This document shows positions 27,952 through 36,928 of a stretch of 64,000 nt of DNA, piece after piece; the stretch's first letter is position 1; the number at the start of each line of letters is the position of its first letter. A program made the position numbers and the translations under genes. The stretch is from positions 43,873 through 107,872 of the forward strand of contig CAVTQA010000042.1 in assembly GCA_963736715.1 (NCBI GenBank), read 5' to 3'. A model generated the notes under the pieces. It ran no database searches, was not told where the DNA came from, and was given only the letters and a program-made list of their open reading frames with translations. The stretch is from AP-15 sp963736715 (GTDB lineage Bacteria; Pseudomonadota; Alphaproteobacteria; ATCC43930; CGMCC-115725).

Positions 27952-28027
27952 TGGCGTCCCCTACCGGATTCGAACCGGTGTTGCCGCCGTGAGAGGGCGG
28001 TGTCCTGGGCCTCTAGACGAAGGGGAC
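27952..28027 (-). tRNA. tRNA-Glu (anticodon CUC)
   Basis: The minus strand gives acceptor GTCCCCT/AGGGGAC, a D arm GTCTAGAGGCCCAGGAC, anticodon stem CCGCC/GGCGG with loop CTCTCAC (anticodon CUC), and T arm ACCGG-TTCGAAT-CCGGT. Discriminator G is followed by an encoded CCA (27952-27954). It lies 145 bases from tRNA-Thr. Confidence 0.95.
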
Positions 28028-28857
28028 GAGGCCGTTTGCCGTTATTAGCAGCAGGTCTCCCCGCGATCAAGCGCGCGAGCTGACGCAGCGCAGGACTGCG
28101 GCATATGATCGGCTCTTGCTGTCATGACGATCGACGATGACTTGGTCGCCCTCCTCGAGCAATTTCATGCCGATCCCACCTCTGCTGGCCAACCTGGCAA
28201 GGTTGTCACCGGCGCCGGCGGGGGCTTTCACTACAACCCTCTATGGTGGCAACTCTCCCTGCCCGCTGCACCTGCAGCGAGTCAGCAGCGGGATTCTTCT
28301 TTCGGTTGCAAATCTACCATCGCACAGGAATAGCTCTCAAGGAGCTCTTCGGCCATTGACGCCTTCCGGCTATTGCGGCCCCATCCGGATGCCACGAGCG
28401 GTCGGCAACATGACATGCCAATTTGGCGATTTTAAGATGTCCGAAGGTGATTCCGATGAAGCGCGCCCCGGTCGGATCACTCGTGAGCGCATGGGCGCGC
28501 GCTCGTCGCGAGAGCCTGGCCCCCCAACGGGCAGAGCTGATTGAAACGAGGCTGATCACGCCAAAGAAAATCTTGCCGCGCATCAGCGCAGTGACACCAG
28601 GGTGAGCTCGCGACCAAGGCATCGGATTTGTGTTAGGATGATGACTTCACGCGGCTTTGGGCGTACGACGCGCAAACTACCGCGTTCGCCAGCGAGGCGG
28701 GCGGCGACGCTCACTGTTTTATAAATCGGGAGCGGCCCGGGTCCGGGCGAAATTGCGCCCGCGAGTTTAGCGCGCGCAACCTTTCCGAGTGGGAAGCTAG
28801 CCTGCTTCCGCACCGACTTACCTATCGGTCTTGATGACCGCGCACAACGCGGACTGG
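28028..28857. other. Gene-poor region downstream of the tRNAs
   Basis: This 830-base stretch has several short open frames on both strands. None has a good ribosome-binding site together with family similarity. Base composition is less GC-rich than the left core block. It sits between tRNA-Glu and the LysR-tannase cluster and could be degraded mobile DNA, but I see no integrase or transposase remnant. Confidence 0.45.
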
Positions 28858-29799
28858 TTAGCTCCTCCCGCTTCTTCGACGCGGTGCGACCTTTGCGATT
28901 TTTTGGACCGCCCTAGGGACTTTCTTCCGGATTAGGTCGGCCAGAAATTCTGCCGCAGGCGTAAGGGGCAGGCCGGCGCGGCGCACCATGACAATCGTCG
29001 GCGCCGACAGGTTCTCCTCTACCGGGATTGGACAAAGCGCGTCGGCAGTGATCCCGAAATCGACCCATTGGATCGGCACCATGGCGAGGAGATCGCTATG
29101 GGCGAGGCAGATGATCAAGGTCAATGCAGAATGCGTTTGCAGAACTAACCGCGGCGCGGGTAGTCCGTGCTTCTCGAACAGTTCGCCCAGTTCCTCTTCG
29201 GCGCGCAGCGTTATCGAGGTCGTCGCCCATTCAGCTTCGCCCAAGTCTTGGAGCGATTTCGCGCTGGCCAGCGGATGGTTTTTGCGGCCCAATATTGTTC
29301 GCAGATTGTCGAACAGGTGTTCCTCGACCAGATCGGGCGGCAGCGTGCGTTCCGATCGAGGGCCGACATAGAAATCGATGCTTCCATCGCGCAGTCTCGC
29401 CTCAAGCGTCGGGAAGAAGCCTTCGATGAAATTCAGTCGCACATTCGGGTAGCGAGCGTGAAATGGCCGCACCGCATCGGGCAACAGGGCGATATGCGCT
29501 GCAATCGACAAGCCCGCGACGACGCTTCCGCGCGTGCCGCCATGCAGCTGTTCGGCCTCCTCACGCGCGCGGCGAACCTCGCTGAGTACAGCCTTTGCCC
29601 GTTGCACAAAGGCGTCGCCGATCGGTGTCAGCACCATACCGACCGCGTGCCGCTCGAACAGCGGCGAACCAAGTTCGCGCTCAAGCTCACGTATGCTGCG
29701 CGTCAGCGCCGGTTGGGAGAGCTTTATGTCACGAGCCGCCGCTCGAAGGCTTCCCCGCTCGGCGATCGCGACCACATCCCGAAACTGCGACAGCTTCAT
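28858..29799 (-). CDS. LysR-family transcriptional regulator
   Basis: This 313-residue protein starts MKLSQFRDVVAIAERGSLRA with the LysR winged helix-turn-helix (AARDIKLSQPALTRSIRELE, then GSPLFER) and has a C-terminal inducer-binding domain (VRLNFIEGFFPTLEARL). I chose ATG at 29799 because family alignment begins there; the frame is open to 29826. It is divergent from the tannase-family gene with 130 bases between starts. That is the usual layout for a LysR regulator and its target. The intergenic region contains two dyad elements. The ligand is unknown, perhaps an aromatic acid released by the esterase. Confidence 0.92.
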   Translation of the reverse strand: MKLSQFRDVVAIAERGSLRAAARDIKLSQPALTRSIRELERELGSPLFERHAVGMVLTPIGDAFVQRAKAVLSEVRRAREEAEQLHGGTRGSVVAGLSIAAHIALLPDAVRPFHARYPNVRLNFIEGFFPTLEARLRDGSIDFYVGPRSERTLPPDLVEEHLFDNLRTILGRKNHPLASAKSLQDLGEAEWATTSITLRAEEELGELFEKHGLPAPRLVLQTHSALTLIICLAHSDLLAMVPIQWVDFGITADALCPIPVEENLSAPTIVMVRRAGLPLTPAAEFLADLIRKKVPRAVQKIAKVAPRRRSGRS

Positions 29800-29820
29800 G
29801 GCCGATAACCAAATTCTATC

Positions 29821-29899
29821 AATCACGTGATTTTAACATCTTATTTCAGGTGCTCTACCGGCATTACCATGCTCAACGCGCAGTTTGGTTATGACCCAA
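29821..29899. promoter_or_regulatory. Candidate LysR operator region with two dyads
   Basis: Between the divergent lysR and tannase starts lie a perfect 12-base palindrome AATCACGTGATT (29821-29832) and an interrupted dyad TTGG-N7-CCAA (29885-29899) that fits the T-N11-A form of LysR boxes. The region is AT-richer than its surroundings. Binding is inferred only. Confidence 0.4.
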
Positions 29900-29929
29900 G
29901 TACCGCTACTTGCGCATAGGGAGGAATAA

Positions 29930-31564
29930 ATGGCCTCGGTTCTAGGAATGACGCGAAGGTTAGTTTGTCATTCAGTCAACTTTCGGTGGGCTACAGCGAG
30001 CATATCAGCAGGACTTCTATCGGCTATTACTTGCTCCAATGCTTATGCTGCCGACTGTCAGAGTTTGCTGTCGGCAAAACTTCCTAACACGACGATCAAC
30101 GGCGCCGAATCCATTCCTGCCGGCACCTATCAGCCGCCGGGAAGCGCTACAGCCTTCACCGATCTGCCAGCTTTTTGTCGGGTCACTGCGACGGTGAGTC
30201 CGGTGCCGGGCTCGTCGATCGGAATTGAGGTCTGGCTTCCTACGGGGACCTGGAACGGCAAATACCAGCAATCTGGAAGTCACGGCTTCGGAGGCACTTT
30301 CTATTGGAATGAGATGGTTCCGCAGATTCAACGCGGCTATGCTACGGGGATCACCAATGATGGGCACGGCGGCCCGGGAGGCTTCAACGTGAGCTGGGCA
30401 TTCGGTGATCCCGAGGCAGTCACCGACTTCGCGTATCGCGCCGTACACGAACTGGCAGAGAAGGCAAAGCTGCTGATCAAAGCGTACTATGGCCGCCCTC
30501 AAAGCTATGCTTATTTCAACGGCTGCTCCAACGGAGGCCGGCAGGGGCTGAAAAGCGTTCAGATATTTCCTGCCGACTTCGACGGGGTTATCATCGGCGG
30601 GGCTGCGTCTGGTTTTACCCACGCAGCTACCGAGCAGCTTGTCGTGTCGATAAATCTTCAGAATAGCGACATCCAGGGGACAAGCGGCGCGGCTATCCTG
30701 ACGCTGGCTCAGAACGCGACAACGGCTGTATGCCACGGTGCGGTGGATAGTGTCATAGATGATCCCAGGCGCTGCCATTGGAACCCATTCCAGCTCGTTT
30801 GCAAGCCAGGGCAGGACCCGAGCACCTGCATCACAACGGCTCAAGCTTCCGCCCTCAAGGCAAATGAGGCGACGTTGCTTGACCCGGTAAGCGGTCGGTA
30901 TGTGTTCTCGGGAATGTCGCCGGGATCGGAATTTGACCAGATCCGATTCGGATATGAAGACGGCCTCGCACCATTTGGCCTTGCCACCTATCAGCTTGGT
31001 CTAAACGATCCGACTTGGGATAGCTCGACATTCAATCTTCATACCGATCTACCGGTCCTAGACCAAGCTCTTGATAATATTAATGCGATCGAGCCCGATT
31101 TGACGGCCTTCAAAGAGTTGGGCGGAAAACTCATTGAGTGGCACGGGTGGGACGACGCCGCATTTACTCCCGGATGGACAGTCAAGTATTACGGGCAGGT
31201 GGTCGAAAAAACGGGGCGTGGCGAGCTCAGGGACGTGCAGGACTTCTATCGCCTGTTCATGATGCCTGGCGTCGGGCATTGCGGAACCGGGGTTGGACCA
31301 GACGATATCGGTGGAGAAGATCAGACTGCCGTCTCCCACGATCCCGAATACGACATCGTTAGCGCCTTGGAAGCTTGGGTAGAGGACGGGGTTGCTCCTC
31401 TAGAATTAATCGCCACCGGGTTCAACGTCGTTGATGTTCCGAGCTCAGGAATTTATCAGCAACGTCCGATCTGTCCTTATCCAAGCGAAGGTAAATATAA
31501 AGGCGTCGGAGATCCCCTCCTCGCAACGAGTTGGTTTTGCGCTCAAGCAGTGCCTCCACGTTAG
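29930..31564 (+). CDS. Tannase/feruloyl-esterase family alpha/beta hydrolase, secreted
   Basis: This 544-residue protein has a signal-like N-terminus ending near AYA (residue 40). The nucleophile motif GCSNGGRQ contains Ser200, a catalytic Asp is likely in EWHGWDDAAFTP, and the catalytic His in MMPGVGHCGTG. Paired Cys residues flanking the catalytic site are typical of the family. Members hydrolyse ester bonds to aromatic acids such as gallate, ferulate or terephthalate monoesters; the specific substrate is unknown. GGAGGAA precedes ATG at 29930. It is divergent from lysR and followed by a decayed copy of its own C-terminus. Confidence 0.92.
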   Translation: MASVLGMTRRLVCHSVNFRWATASISAGLLSAITCSNAYAADCQSLLSAKLPNTTINGAESIPAGTYQPPGSATAFTDLPAFCRVTATVSPVPGSSIGIEVWLPTGTWNGKYQQSGSHGFGGTFYWNEMVPQIQRGYATGITNDGHGGPGGFNVSWAFGDPEAVTDFAYRAVHELAEKAKLLIKAYYGRPQSYAYFNGCSNGGRQGLKSVQIFPADFDGVIIGGAASGFTHAATEQLVVSINLQNSDIQGTSGAAILTLAQNATTAVCHGAVDSVIDDPRRCHWNPFQLVCKPGQDPSTCITTAQASALKANEATLLDPVSGRYVFSGMSPGSEFDQIRFGYEDGLAPFGLATYQLGLNDPTWDSSTFNLHTDLPVLDQALDNINAIEPDLTAFKELGGKLIEWHGWDDAAFTPGWTVKYYGQVVEKTGRGELRDVQDFYRLFMMPGVGHCGTGVGPDDIGGEDQTAVSHDPEYDIVSALEAWVEDGVAPLELIATGFNVVDVPSSGIYQQRPICPYPSEGKYKGVGDPLLATSWFCAQAVPPR

Positions 31565-31572
31565 TTGTGGAC

Positions 31573-31845
31573 ACGAGCGGCCGGTGCGACCCACACCCCG
31601 TGTCCAGGGCTTCGGTCGGCTGTTTCTGTTGGCCAGGCGTTGGAGATGCGCTGGGCCCGACGACATTGCGCCGGACGATATCGGGGCGGAAATCGAACAG
31701 CGGTTTCCGTCGACCCGGAACATGACGCGGTCAGCGCATCGCTGGACTGGGTGGAGCACAGCGTCGCGCCGCAACAGTTTATCGCGACCAAGTTCAACAA
31801 CAACGATCCGACTCAGGGTATCGAAATGCAGCGTCCCAAAAAGGA
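31573..31845 (+). pseudogene. Remnant of a second tannase-family gene (C-terminal end)
   Basis: This stretch resembles the last part of the preceding tannase. One frame gives GPDDIAPDDIGAE (compare GVGPDDIGGED). Another gives NRTAVSVDPEHDAVSA, then LDWVEHSVAPQQFIATKF, compared with QTAVSHDPEYDIVSALEAWV in the intact gene. Frame changes and loss of everything upstream mark it as dead. It may be the scar of a tandem duplication or of a recombination between two related esterases. Confidence 0.7.
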
Positions 31846-31855
31846 GGGAGGCACA

Positions 31856-33076
31856 ATGAGACGCAGCACTGATCAAATTCTAACGACGCACGCCGGCAGT
31901 CTACCGAGGCCGGAGAGGCTGCGTGCGGCCTGGTCGAAACCGACACGCAGTGGGGCGGAAGAGGCCGAGTTGCAAGCTCTGCTGCGCAGCTCGATATCCG
32001 AGGTGCTTGCCACGCAATTGATCGCGGGGATCGATATTCCAAACGACGGCGAGTTCGGCAAACCGATGCGCTCCGCTTCGGATCTCGCCGCCTGGGGCAC
32101 CTATATCTTCAATCGCATTTCCGGCTTTGGCCCCACCTCGCCCGATGTCGCCGCGCCGGATCGGGCGCTCCCTGGAGAGCCCATGCGGATCGTCGGAATG
32201 CGGTGGGAACAGCGCGAATTTTCGGAGTTCTACGCGGAGTCAGGGCTCGGCATACCGACTACGGCATCCCGTCCGACCTGTACTGGACCGATCACCTATA
32301 CGGGGAACGACGCGCTGCGCCGGGATCTTGCGAACCTAAAAGCCGCGACCGACGCCAAAGGGGTGGAGGAGGCATTCGTCACCTCCATTGCGCCCGGCAG
32401 CCTTGAAACGTTTTGCCGAGGCCAGAACAGCTACTACCCGACAGCGGAAGGCTTCCTCGAGGCCATTGCAACGGCATTGAATGTCGAGTACCGCGCGATC
32501 GCGGAAGCCGGTTTCACGCTGCAACTCGACGATCCGGGGTTACCTGACACCTGGGATATGTTGGAACCGCAGCCGAGCATCGAGCAGTATAAGCGCTACG
32601 CCATGCTGCGCATTGAGGCGCTGAACCACGCCCTAGAAGGAATTCCGGAAGATCGCGTGCGCTATCATATCTGCTGGGGCAGCTGGCACGGCCCGCATAC
32701 TACGGATATTCCCTTGCGCGACATCATCAACGTGATTCTCCGCGTCAAGGCGCAAGCCTATTCCGTAGAAGCGGCCAACGTACGGCACGAGCACGAATAC
32801 AAAATCTGGCAAGAGGTCAAGCTGCCAGCCGGAAAGATTCTGATTCCCGGTGTCGTCAGCCACGCGACCAACGTCGTTGAACATCCAGAGCTCGTTGCAG
32901 ACCGAATCCTGGCCTACGCGAAGGCGGTTGGACGCGACAACGTCATTGCAGGAACCGATTGCGGCTTGGGCGGCCGGGTTCACTCGCAGATAGCCTGGGC
33001 AAAGCTTCGGGTGCTCGTCGAAGGTGCACGCCTCGCAACCAGCAAGCTTTTGGGGAAATTGACCGCCGCATGCTAA
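31856..33076 (+). CDS. Cobalamin-independent methionine-synthase-like (MetE C-terminal family) protein
   Basis: This 406-residue protein is only the catalytic-barrel half of MetE. It starts STDQILTTHAGSLPRP, a hallmark of the MetE-like type II family. Zinc ligands are likely in YHICWGSWHGPH and GTDCGLGGR, together with Glu in VEAANVRHEHEYKIW. It lacks the N-terminal folate domain of true MetE. Such short proteins often serve as substrate-specific methyl transferases rather than methionine synthase. AAGGAGGG at about 31840-31848 supports ATG at 31856; the open frame reaches 31565 through tannase debris. It lies downstream of the tannase and may process methoxylated aromatics, which is inference only. 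Confidence 0.88.
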   Translation: MRRSTDQILTTHAGSLPRPERLRAAWSKPTRSGAEEAELQALLRSSISEVLATQLIAGIDIPNDGEFGKPMRSASDLAAWGTYIFNRISGFGPTSPDVAAPDRALPGEPMRIVGMRWEQREFSEFYAESGLGIPTTASRPTCTGPITYTGNDALRRDLANLKAATDAKGVEEAFVTSIAPGSLETFCRGQNSYYPTAEGFLEAIATALNVEYRAIAEAGFTLQLDDPGLPDTWDMLEPQPSIEQYKRYAMLRIEALNHALEGIPEDRVRYHICWGSWHGPHTTDIPLRDIINVILRVKAQAYSVEAANVRHEHEYKIWQEVKLPAGKILIPGVVSHATNVVEHPELVADRILAYAKAVGRDNVIAGTDCGLGGRVHSQIAWAKLRVLVEGARLATSKLLGKLTAAC

Positions 33077-33189
33077 CCTGAACAATTCACCGGGTCGCGG
33101 AGGGGCGGCTAGTGGCGCGGACCGAACGCCTGGTGGTACCGAAGGAACCCTCACCGCTTCTCCGCCGACAGCGATGCGTAGGATCGACG

Positions 33190-33243
33190 CCCCCTCCCGC
33201 AATTCGGGAGAGGGAAACCATCGCACCAGCGATGGTGGGTGAG
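33190..33243. repeat. Palindromic repeat (variant)
   Basis: CCCCCTCCCGC-AATTC-GGGAGAGGG is followed by a second stem ACCATCGC-ACCA-GCGATGGT and GGGTGAGG. Related to the dispersed GC-rich family. It sits between two convergent genes and could act as a bidirectional terminator. Confidence 0.55.
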
Positions 33244-33250
33244 GTCGACG

Positions 33251-34402
33251 CTAATTGACGAAACGGTAGAGCTTGGCGGCGTTGTCGCAGACGATCTTCT
33301 TGCGGGTGGCTGCGGGCAAGTGGCCGAGCTCGCGCTGGATGTATTCTTGCGAATCGGGCCACACGCCGTCGGGGTGCGGGAAGTCCGAGCCCCACATGAT
33401 ATTGTCCTCGCCGAGCTCGTCCAATAATTTCACGCCGATCGGGTCGCTCTGGTACGTGGCGTAGCACTGGCGGCGCCAGTATTCGCTCGGCGGCATCTTC
33501 AGGTCGAGCTCCTTGAACTGGTCCTCCCACTCGGCGTCCATGCGCTGCAGGATGTAGGGGATCCAGCCGGTGCCGGCCTCGCCGATGACGAGCTTGATGC
33601 CCGGGTGATGTTTGAGGACGCCTGAGAAGATCACCGACAGCAATACCTCCGACATGTACATCTGGAAGCTGGTAATGCCGGCGGCGCGGGCGGCGAGCGC
33701 CACTTTCGGCGCGAGCTTCGTAAAGTCGCGCCGCACCCCGCTGCCGATCGTATGGAAATGCACCGGCAGCCCGGAGGCCGCGACCGCATCCCACATCGGG
33801 TTCCACCAGGGGTCCCACAGCGGCGTCATGTCGCCGCGGCGCGAGATTTCGAGCCCGCGCACGCCGCCGCGCCGAGCAACCCGCTCGATCTCGCCGACCG
33901 CGGCGTCGATGTCGTGATTGGGGATGCAGGCAAGCCCCGCGAAACGATCGGGGTGGGTATTGCAGAATTGGGTGAGCCACTCGTTGTAGATGCTCAGCAT
34001 CTCGCCGGCGGCTTCCTCGTCGTTGATCCGGCTGGTGGCGCCGAGGATGCCGTACAGAACCTCGGCCTGGATGCCGTCGCGGTCCTGGTCCTTGATCCGC
34101 AATTCGGGATCGGTCATCCGGCGGATGCCCTTCTTGCCGTCGTCGTAGATCCCCTCCGAGGCCATCCGGTCCGAGCGGTAGATCTTGCCCGGCTCGTAGA
34201 GGCGGCCGGCCGAGCCCATGCCGTTCATCAGCCCGAAGGAGGCGCCCGATTTGGTGACCCATTCCTTGCCCCTCGGCCCATCGGTCACGTAGGGCATGCG
34301 GTCCTTCATCACCGAGGGCGCATTATCGGTGAACAGGTCGGGCGGCAGCCAGATCAGATCGATGTGGCAATCGGCCGAGATGACGTCGTATTTCATTGGC
34401 AT
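33251..34402 (-). CDS. Amidohydrolase family protein (ACMSD-like)
   Basis: This 383-residue metal-dependent hydrolase or decarboxylase belongs to the amidohydrolase-2 group. Metal site candidates are SADCHIDLI near the N-terminus, PVHFHTIGSG centrally and MWGSDFPHPDG near the C-terminus. Members of this group decarboxylate or hydrolyse aromatic or cyclic acids. The start is ATG at 34402 or 34396. It is divergent from the CoA-transferase gene with 79 bases between them, so both may share a control region. No regulator is encoded alongside. It is the leftmost gene of the catabolic cluster. Confidence 0.9.
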   Translation of the reverse strand: MPMKYDVISADCHIDLIWLPPDLFTDNAPSVMKDRMPYVTDGPRGKEWVTKSGASFGLMNGMGSAGRLYEPGKIYRSDRMASEGIYDDGKKGIRRMTDPELRIKDQDRDGIQAEVLYGILGATSRINDEEAAGEMLSIYNEWLTQFCNTHPDRFAGLACIPNHDIDAAVGEIERVARRGGVRGLEISRRGDMTPLWDPWWNPMWDAVAASGLPVHFHTIGSGVRRDFTKLAPKVALAARAAGITSFQMYMSEVLLSVIFSGVLKHHPGIKLVIGEAGTGWIPYILQRMDAEWEDQFKELDLKMPPSEYWRRQCYATYQSDPIGVKLLDELGEDNIMWGSDFPHPDGVWPDSQEYIQRELGHLPAATRKKIVCDNAAKLYRFVN

Positions 34403-34481
34403 GTCCTCCGTGCGAAGCTGCGGTTAGCATGACGCGCATGGCGGTCGGGCGCGACCAAAAACTGAGCAGAGGGGTCAGAAA

Positions 34482-35693
34482 GTGCCAACCGCGCAAGCGC
34501 GTGCGAACCGGCCTCTTTTCGACGTGACGGTGATCGATTTCGGCCAGATCTTCCAGGGACCCTATGCGAGCCTATTGCTGGCGAAGGCGGGCGCCTTCGT
34601 GATCAAGATCGAGCCGCCGCGCGGCGAGCCCGGGCGCCGGCGGGCCGAACCCGGCAAGAGCGCGACCTTGCCGTTTGCGATGCTCAACCAGAACAAGCAC
34701 GCGGTCACATTGAACCTGAAGCACGAGCGCGGCCGCGATTTGCTGTTCCGCATGGTCGAGCGCGCCGATGTGCTGCTCGAAAATTTCTCGCCCGGCACGA
34801 TGGACGGGCTCGGCGTCGGCTGGAGCCGGCTGCACGCGATCAACCCGCGTCTGATCTATGCGACGGGCACCGGGTTCGGCATCAGCGGGCCCGATCGCGA
34901 CAATCTGGCGATGGACATGACGATTCAGGCCGCCTCCGGGATCATGAGCGTGACCGGCTTCCCGGACGGGCCGCCGGTCAAGGCCGGCCCGACCCTCGTC
35001 GATTTCATGGGCGGGATTCATCTTTACGCTGGCATCGTGACGGCGCTCTACGACCGCGACCGCAGCGGCGTCGGACGGCTCGTCGAAGTGGCGATGCAGG
35101 AGACGGTCTGGCCGACCCTCGCGGCGAGCTACGATTACTACTACCGCACCGGCGAGATCCCGCCGCGCACCGGCAACCGGCAATCTGGGCTCAACAGCGC
35201 GCCCTACAATGTCTATGCGACCGCTGACGGCCATGTCGCGATCCACATCGTGACCGAGGCGCATTTCCAGAACCTGTTGAAGGCGATGGGCCGTGAGGAC
35301 CTCAAGGACGACCCGCGCTTTGCAACGAATGCCGGGCGCGTCGCGCATATGGACGAGACCGACGCACTCGTCGAGGCCTGGACGAGCACGCTTCCTAAGA
35401 TGGAGGTGATCGCGCGCACGAAGGCCTATCGCATCCCGTGCGCGCCGGTGCGCACTGCACCCGAAGTCATGAACGACGCGCATATGCACGAGCGCGGGAT
35501 GCTCAGCCGGATCAACCACCCCGAGCTGGGCGATATCGTCGTGCCGTCGACGCCGTTGCGCCTGCACGGCACCGACAAGGTCCCGGCCGGCCCGAGCCCG
35601 ACGATCGGCCAGCACAACGCCGAGATCTACGGCGGTTGGCTCGGGCTTTCGCCGGCCGAAATTGCCGAGCTGAGAGAGGCCAGCGTGATTTAG
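34482..35693 (+). CDS. CaiB/BaiF family III CoA transferase
   Basis: This 403-residue protein has the family III signature: VTVIDFGQIFQGPYASLLLA at the N-terminus, NLKHERGRDLLFRMVERAD, VLLENFSPGTMDGLGVG and a C-terminal GDIVVPSTPLRLHGT. These enzymes move CoA between carboxylic acids through an Asp-bound anhydride. It probably activates the acid handled by the acyl-CoA dehydrogenases downstream. The start at 34482 (GTG) gives MPTAQARANRPLFDVTVIDF. Donor and acceptor acids are unknown. Confidence 0.92.
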   Translation: MPTAQARANRPLFDVTVIDFGQIFQGPYASLLLAKAGAFVIKIEPPRGEPGRRRAEPGKSATLPFAMLNQNKHAVTLNLKHERGRDLLFRMVERADVLLENFSPGTMDGLGVGWSRLHAINPRLIYATGTGFGISGPDRDNLAMDMTIQAASGIMSVTGFPDGPPVKAGPTLVDFMGGIHLYAGIVTALYDRDRSGVGRLVEVAMQETVWPTLAASYDYYYRTGEIPPRTGNRQSGLNSAPYNVYATADGHVAIHIVTEAHFQNLLKAMGREDLKDDPRFATNAGRVAHMDETDALVEAWTSTLPKMEVIARTKAYRIPCAPVRTAPEVMNDAHMHERGMLSRINHPELGDIVVPSTPLRLHGTDKVPAGPSPTIGQHNAEIYGGWLGLSPAEIAELREASVI

Positions 35694-35807
35694 GTTCGGC
35701 CTGCCTCCGAATTGGCTGTTCTACTTATGCTTTCTCAGCGAAACGGTTGCCCCTCGTGACGGTTCCGCATAGCCTCCGTCCTAGAGGCGCGAAAGTCGGG
35801 GGAGGGG

Positions 35808-36917
35808 ATGAAGAGCATCACGGTCGATTACACGAAGCGCCTCGCCGCGGAGCCGGGCAAGGGCCACAATCGCTGGCACGAGGCGATTGCGCCCGTTATC
35901 GAGGCCGCACCCGGCGAAGAGGTCGAGATCCAGACGCGTGACGCCTTCGATGGCCAGATCACGCAAGCCGCTACCGCGGAAGATCTGCGCCGCTGCGACC
36001 TGAACCGGGTCCATCCGCTGACCGGCCCGGTCTATGTCGCCGGCGCCGCAGCGGGCGACCTCCTAGAGGTCGAAATCTGCGACATGAAGCCGGCCGCGTT
36101 CGGCTACACGGTGCAGGTGCCGGGATTTGGCTTTCTGCGGGACGCCTTCCCCGAGCCCTATATCGCCAAATGGCGGATCAAGGATGGGTTTGCCGAGTCC
36201 GCCGAGTTGCCCGGCGTGCGCATCCCGGATGGCTCCTTTGTCGGAGTCATCGGTGTCGCGCCTTCAAAGGCGCTGCGCGAGACGATCCAGCGTCGCGAAG
36301 CAACCCTCCTCGGCCGTGGCGGGATGGTGCTGCCGCCCGAGAAGGACGGTGCGGTGCCGGCGGCGGAGCCAATCGCCTCGCAGGCATTGCGCACGATCCC
36401 GCCGCGCGAAAACGGCGGCAATCTCGACATCAAGCAGCTGAGCAAGGGCGCCCGGCTCATGCTGCCCGTCTTTGTCGAGGGCGCCTTGTTCTCGGTCGGC
36501 GACGCGCATTTCGCGCAAGGCGACGGCGAGGCCTGCGGCACGGCGATCGAGATGGCCGGCGCGATCGTCGTGCGCTTCACAGTGCATAAGGGCGACGCTG
36601 AGCGCCGCGGCATCCGCTTCCCGCGTTTTTCGCGCGACGACTATTATTTTCCGCCCGAGCTCGCCGCGCCGAAGCGTTTCCTCGCCACGACCGGGCTGTC
36701 GATCCGCGGGGACGGCACCAATGAGAGCGAAGACGCGACATTGAGCGCGCGCAATGCGCTGCTGGCAATGATCGACCTGTTGGTCGAGCGCGGCTGGACC
36801 CGTCAGCAGGCCTACGCGATCTGCAGTGTCGCGGTCGACCTCAAACTGAGCGAGCTGGTCGACGTGCCCAACTTCGTGGTCAGCGCTTTCTTGCCGCTCG
36901 ACATCTTTGGTCAATAG
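35808..36917 (+). CDS. Acetamidase/formamidase family amidase
   Basis: This 369-residue protein matches the acetamidase/formamidase family (FmdA/AmdA). It contains NRVHPLTGPVYVAGAAAGDL, then LEVEICDM, and a long conserved middle ending in FVEGALFSVGDAHFAQGDGE. These enzymes release ammonia from short amides. GGGGAGGGG directly precedes ATG at 35808. It follows the CoA transferase and is 11 bases before the first acyl-CoA dehydrogenase, so it is part of the operon and suggests an amide or nitrogen-containing substrate for the pathway. Confidence 0.92.
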   Translation: MKSITVDYTKRLAAEPGKGHNRWHEAIAPVIEAAPGEEVEIQTRDAFDGQITQAATAEDLRRCDLNRVHPLTGPVYVAGAAAGDLLEVEICDMKPAAFGYTVQVPGFGFLRDAFPEPYIAKWRIKDGFAESAELPGVRIPDGSFVGVIGVAPSKALRETIQRREATLLGRGGMVLPPEKDGAVPAAEPIASQALRTIPPRENGGNLDIKQLSKGARLMLPVFVEGALFSVGDAHFAQGDGEACGTAIEMAGAIVVRFTVHKGDAERRGIRFPRFSRDDYYFPPELAAPKRFLATTGLSIRGDGTNESEDATLSARNALLAMIDLLVERGWTRQQAYAICSVAVDLKLSELVDVPNFVVSAFLPLDIFGQ

Positions 36918-36928
36918 AAGGACCCGCA

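Noticed and set aside
28124..28622. Short frames on both strands downstream of the tRNAs
   Set aside because: No family similarity, overlapping on opposite strands, and unconvincing initiation sites.
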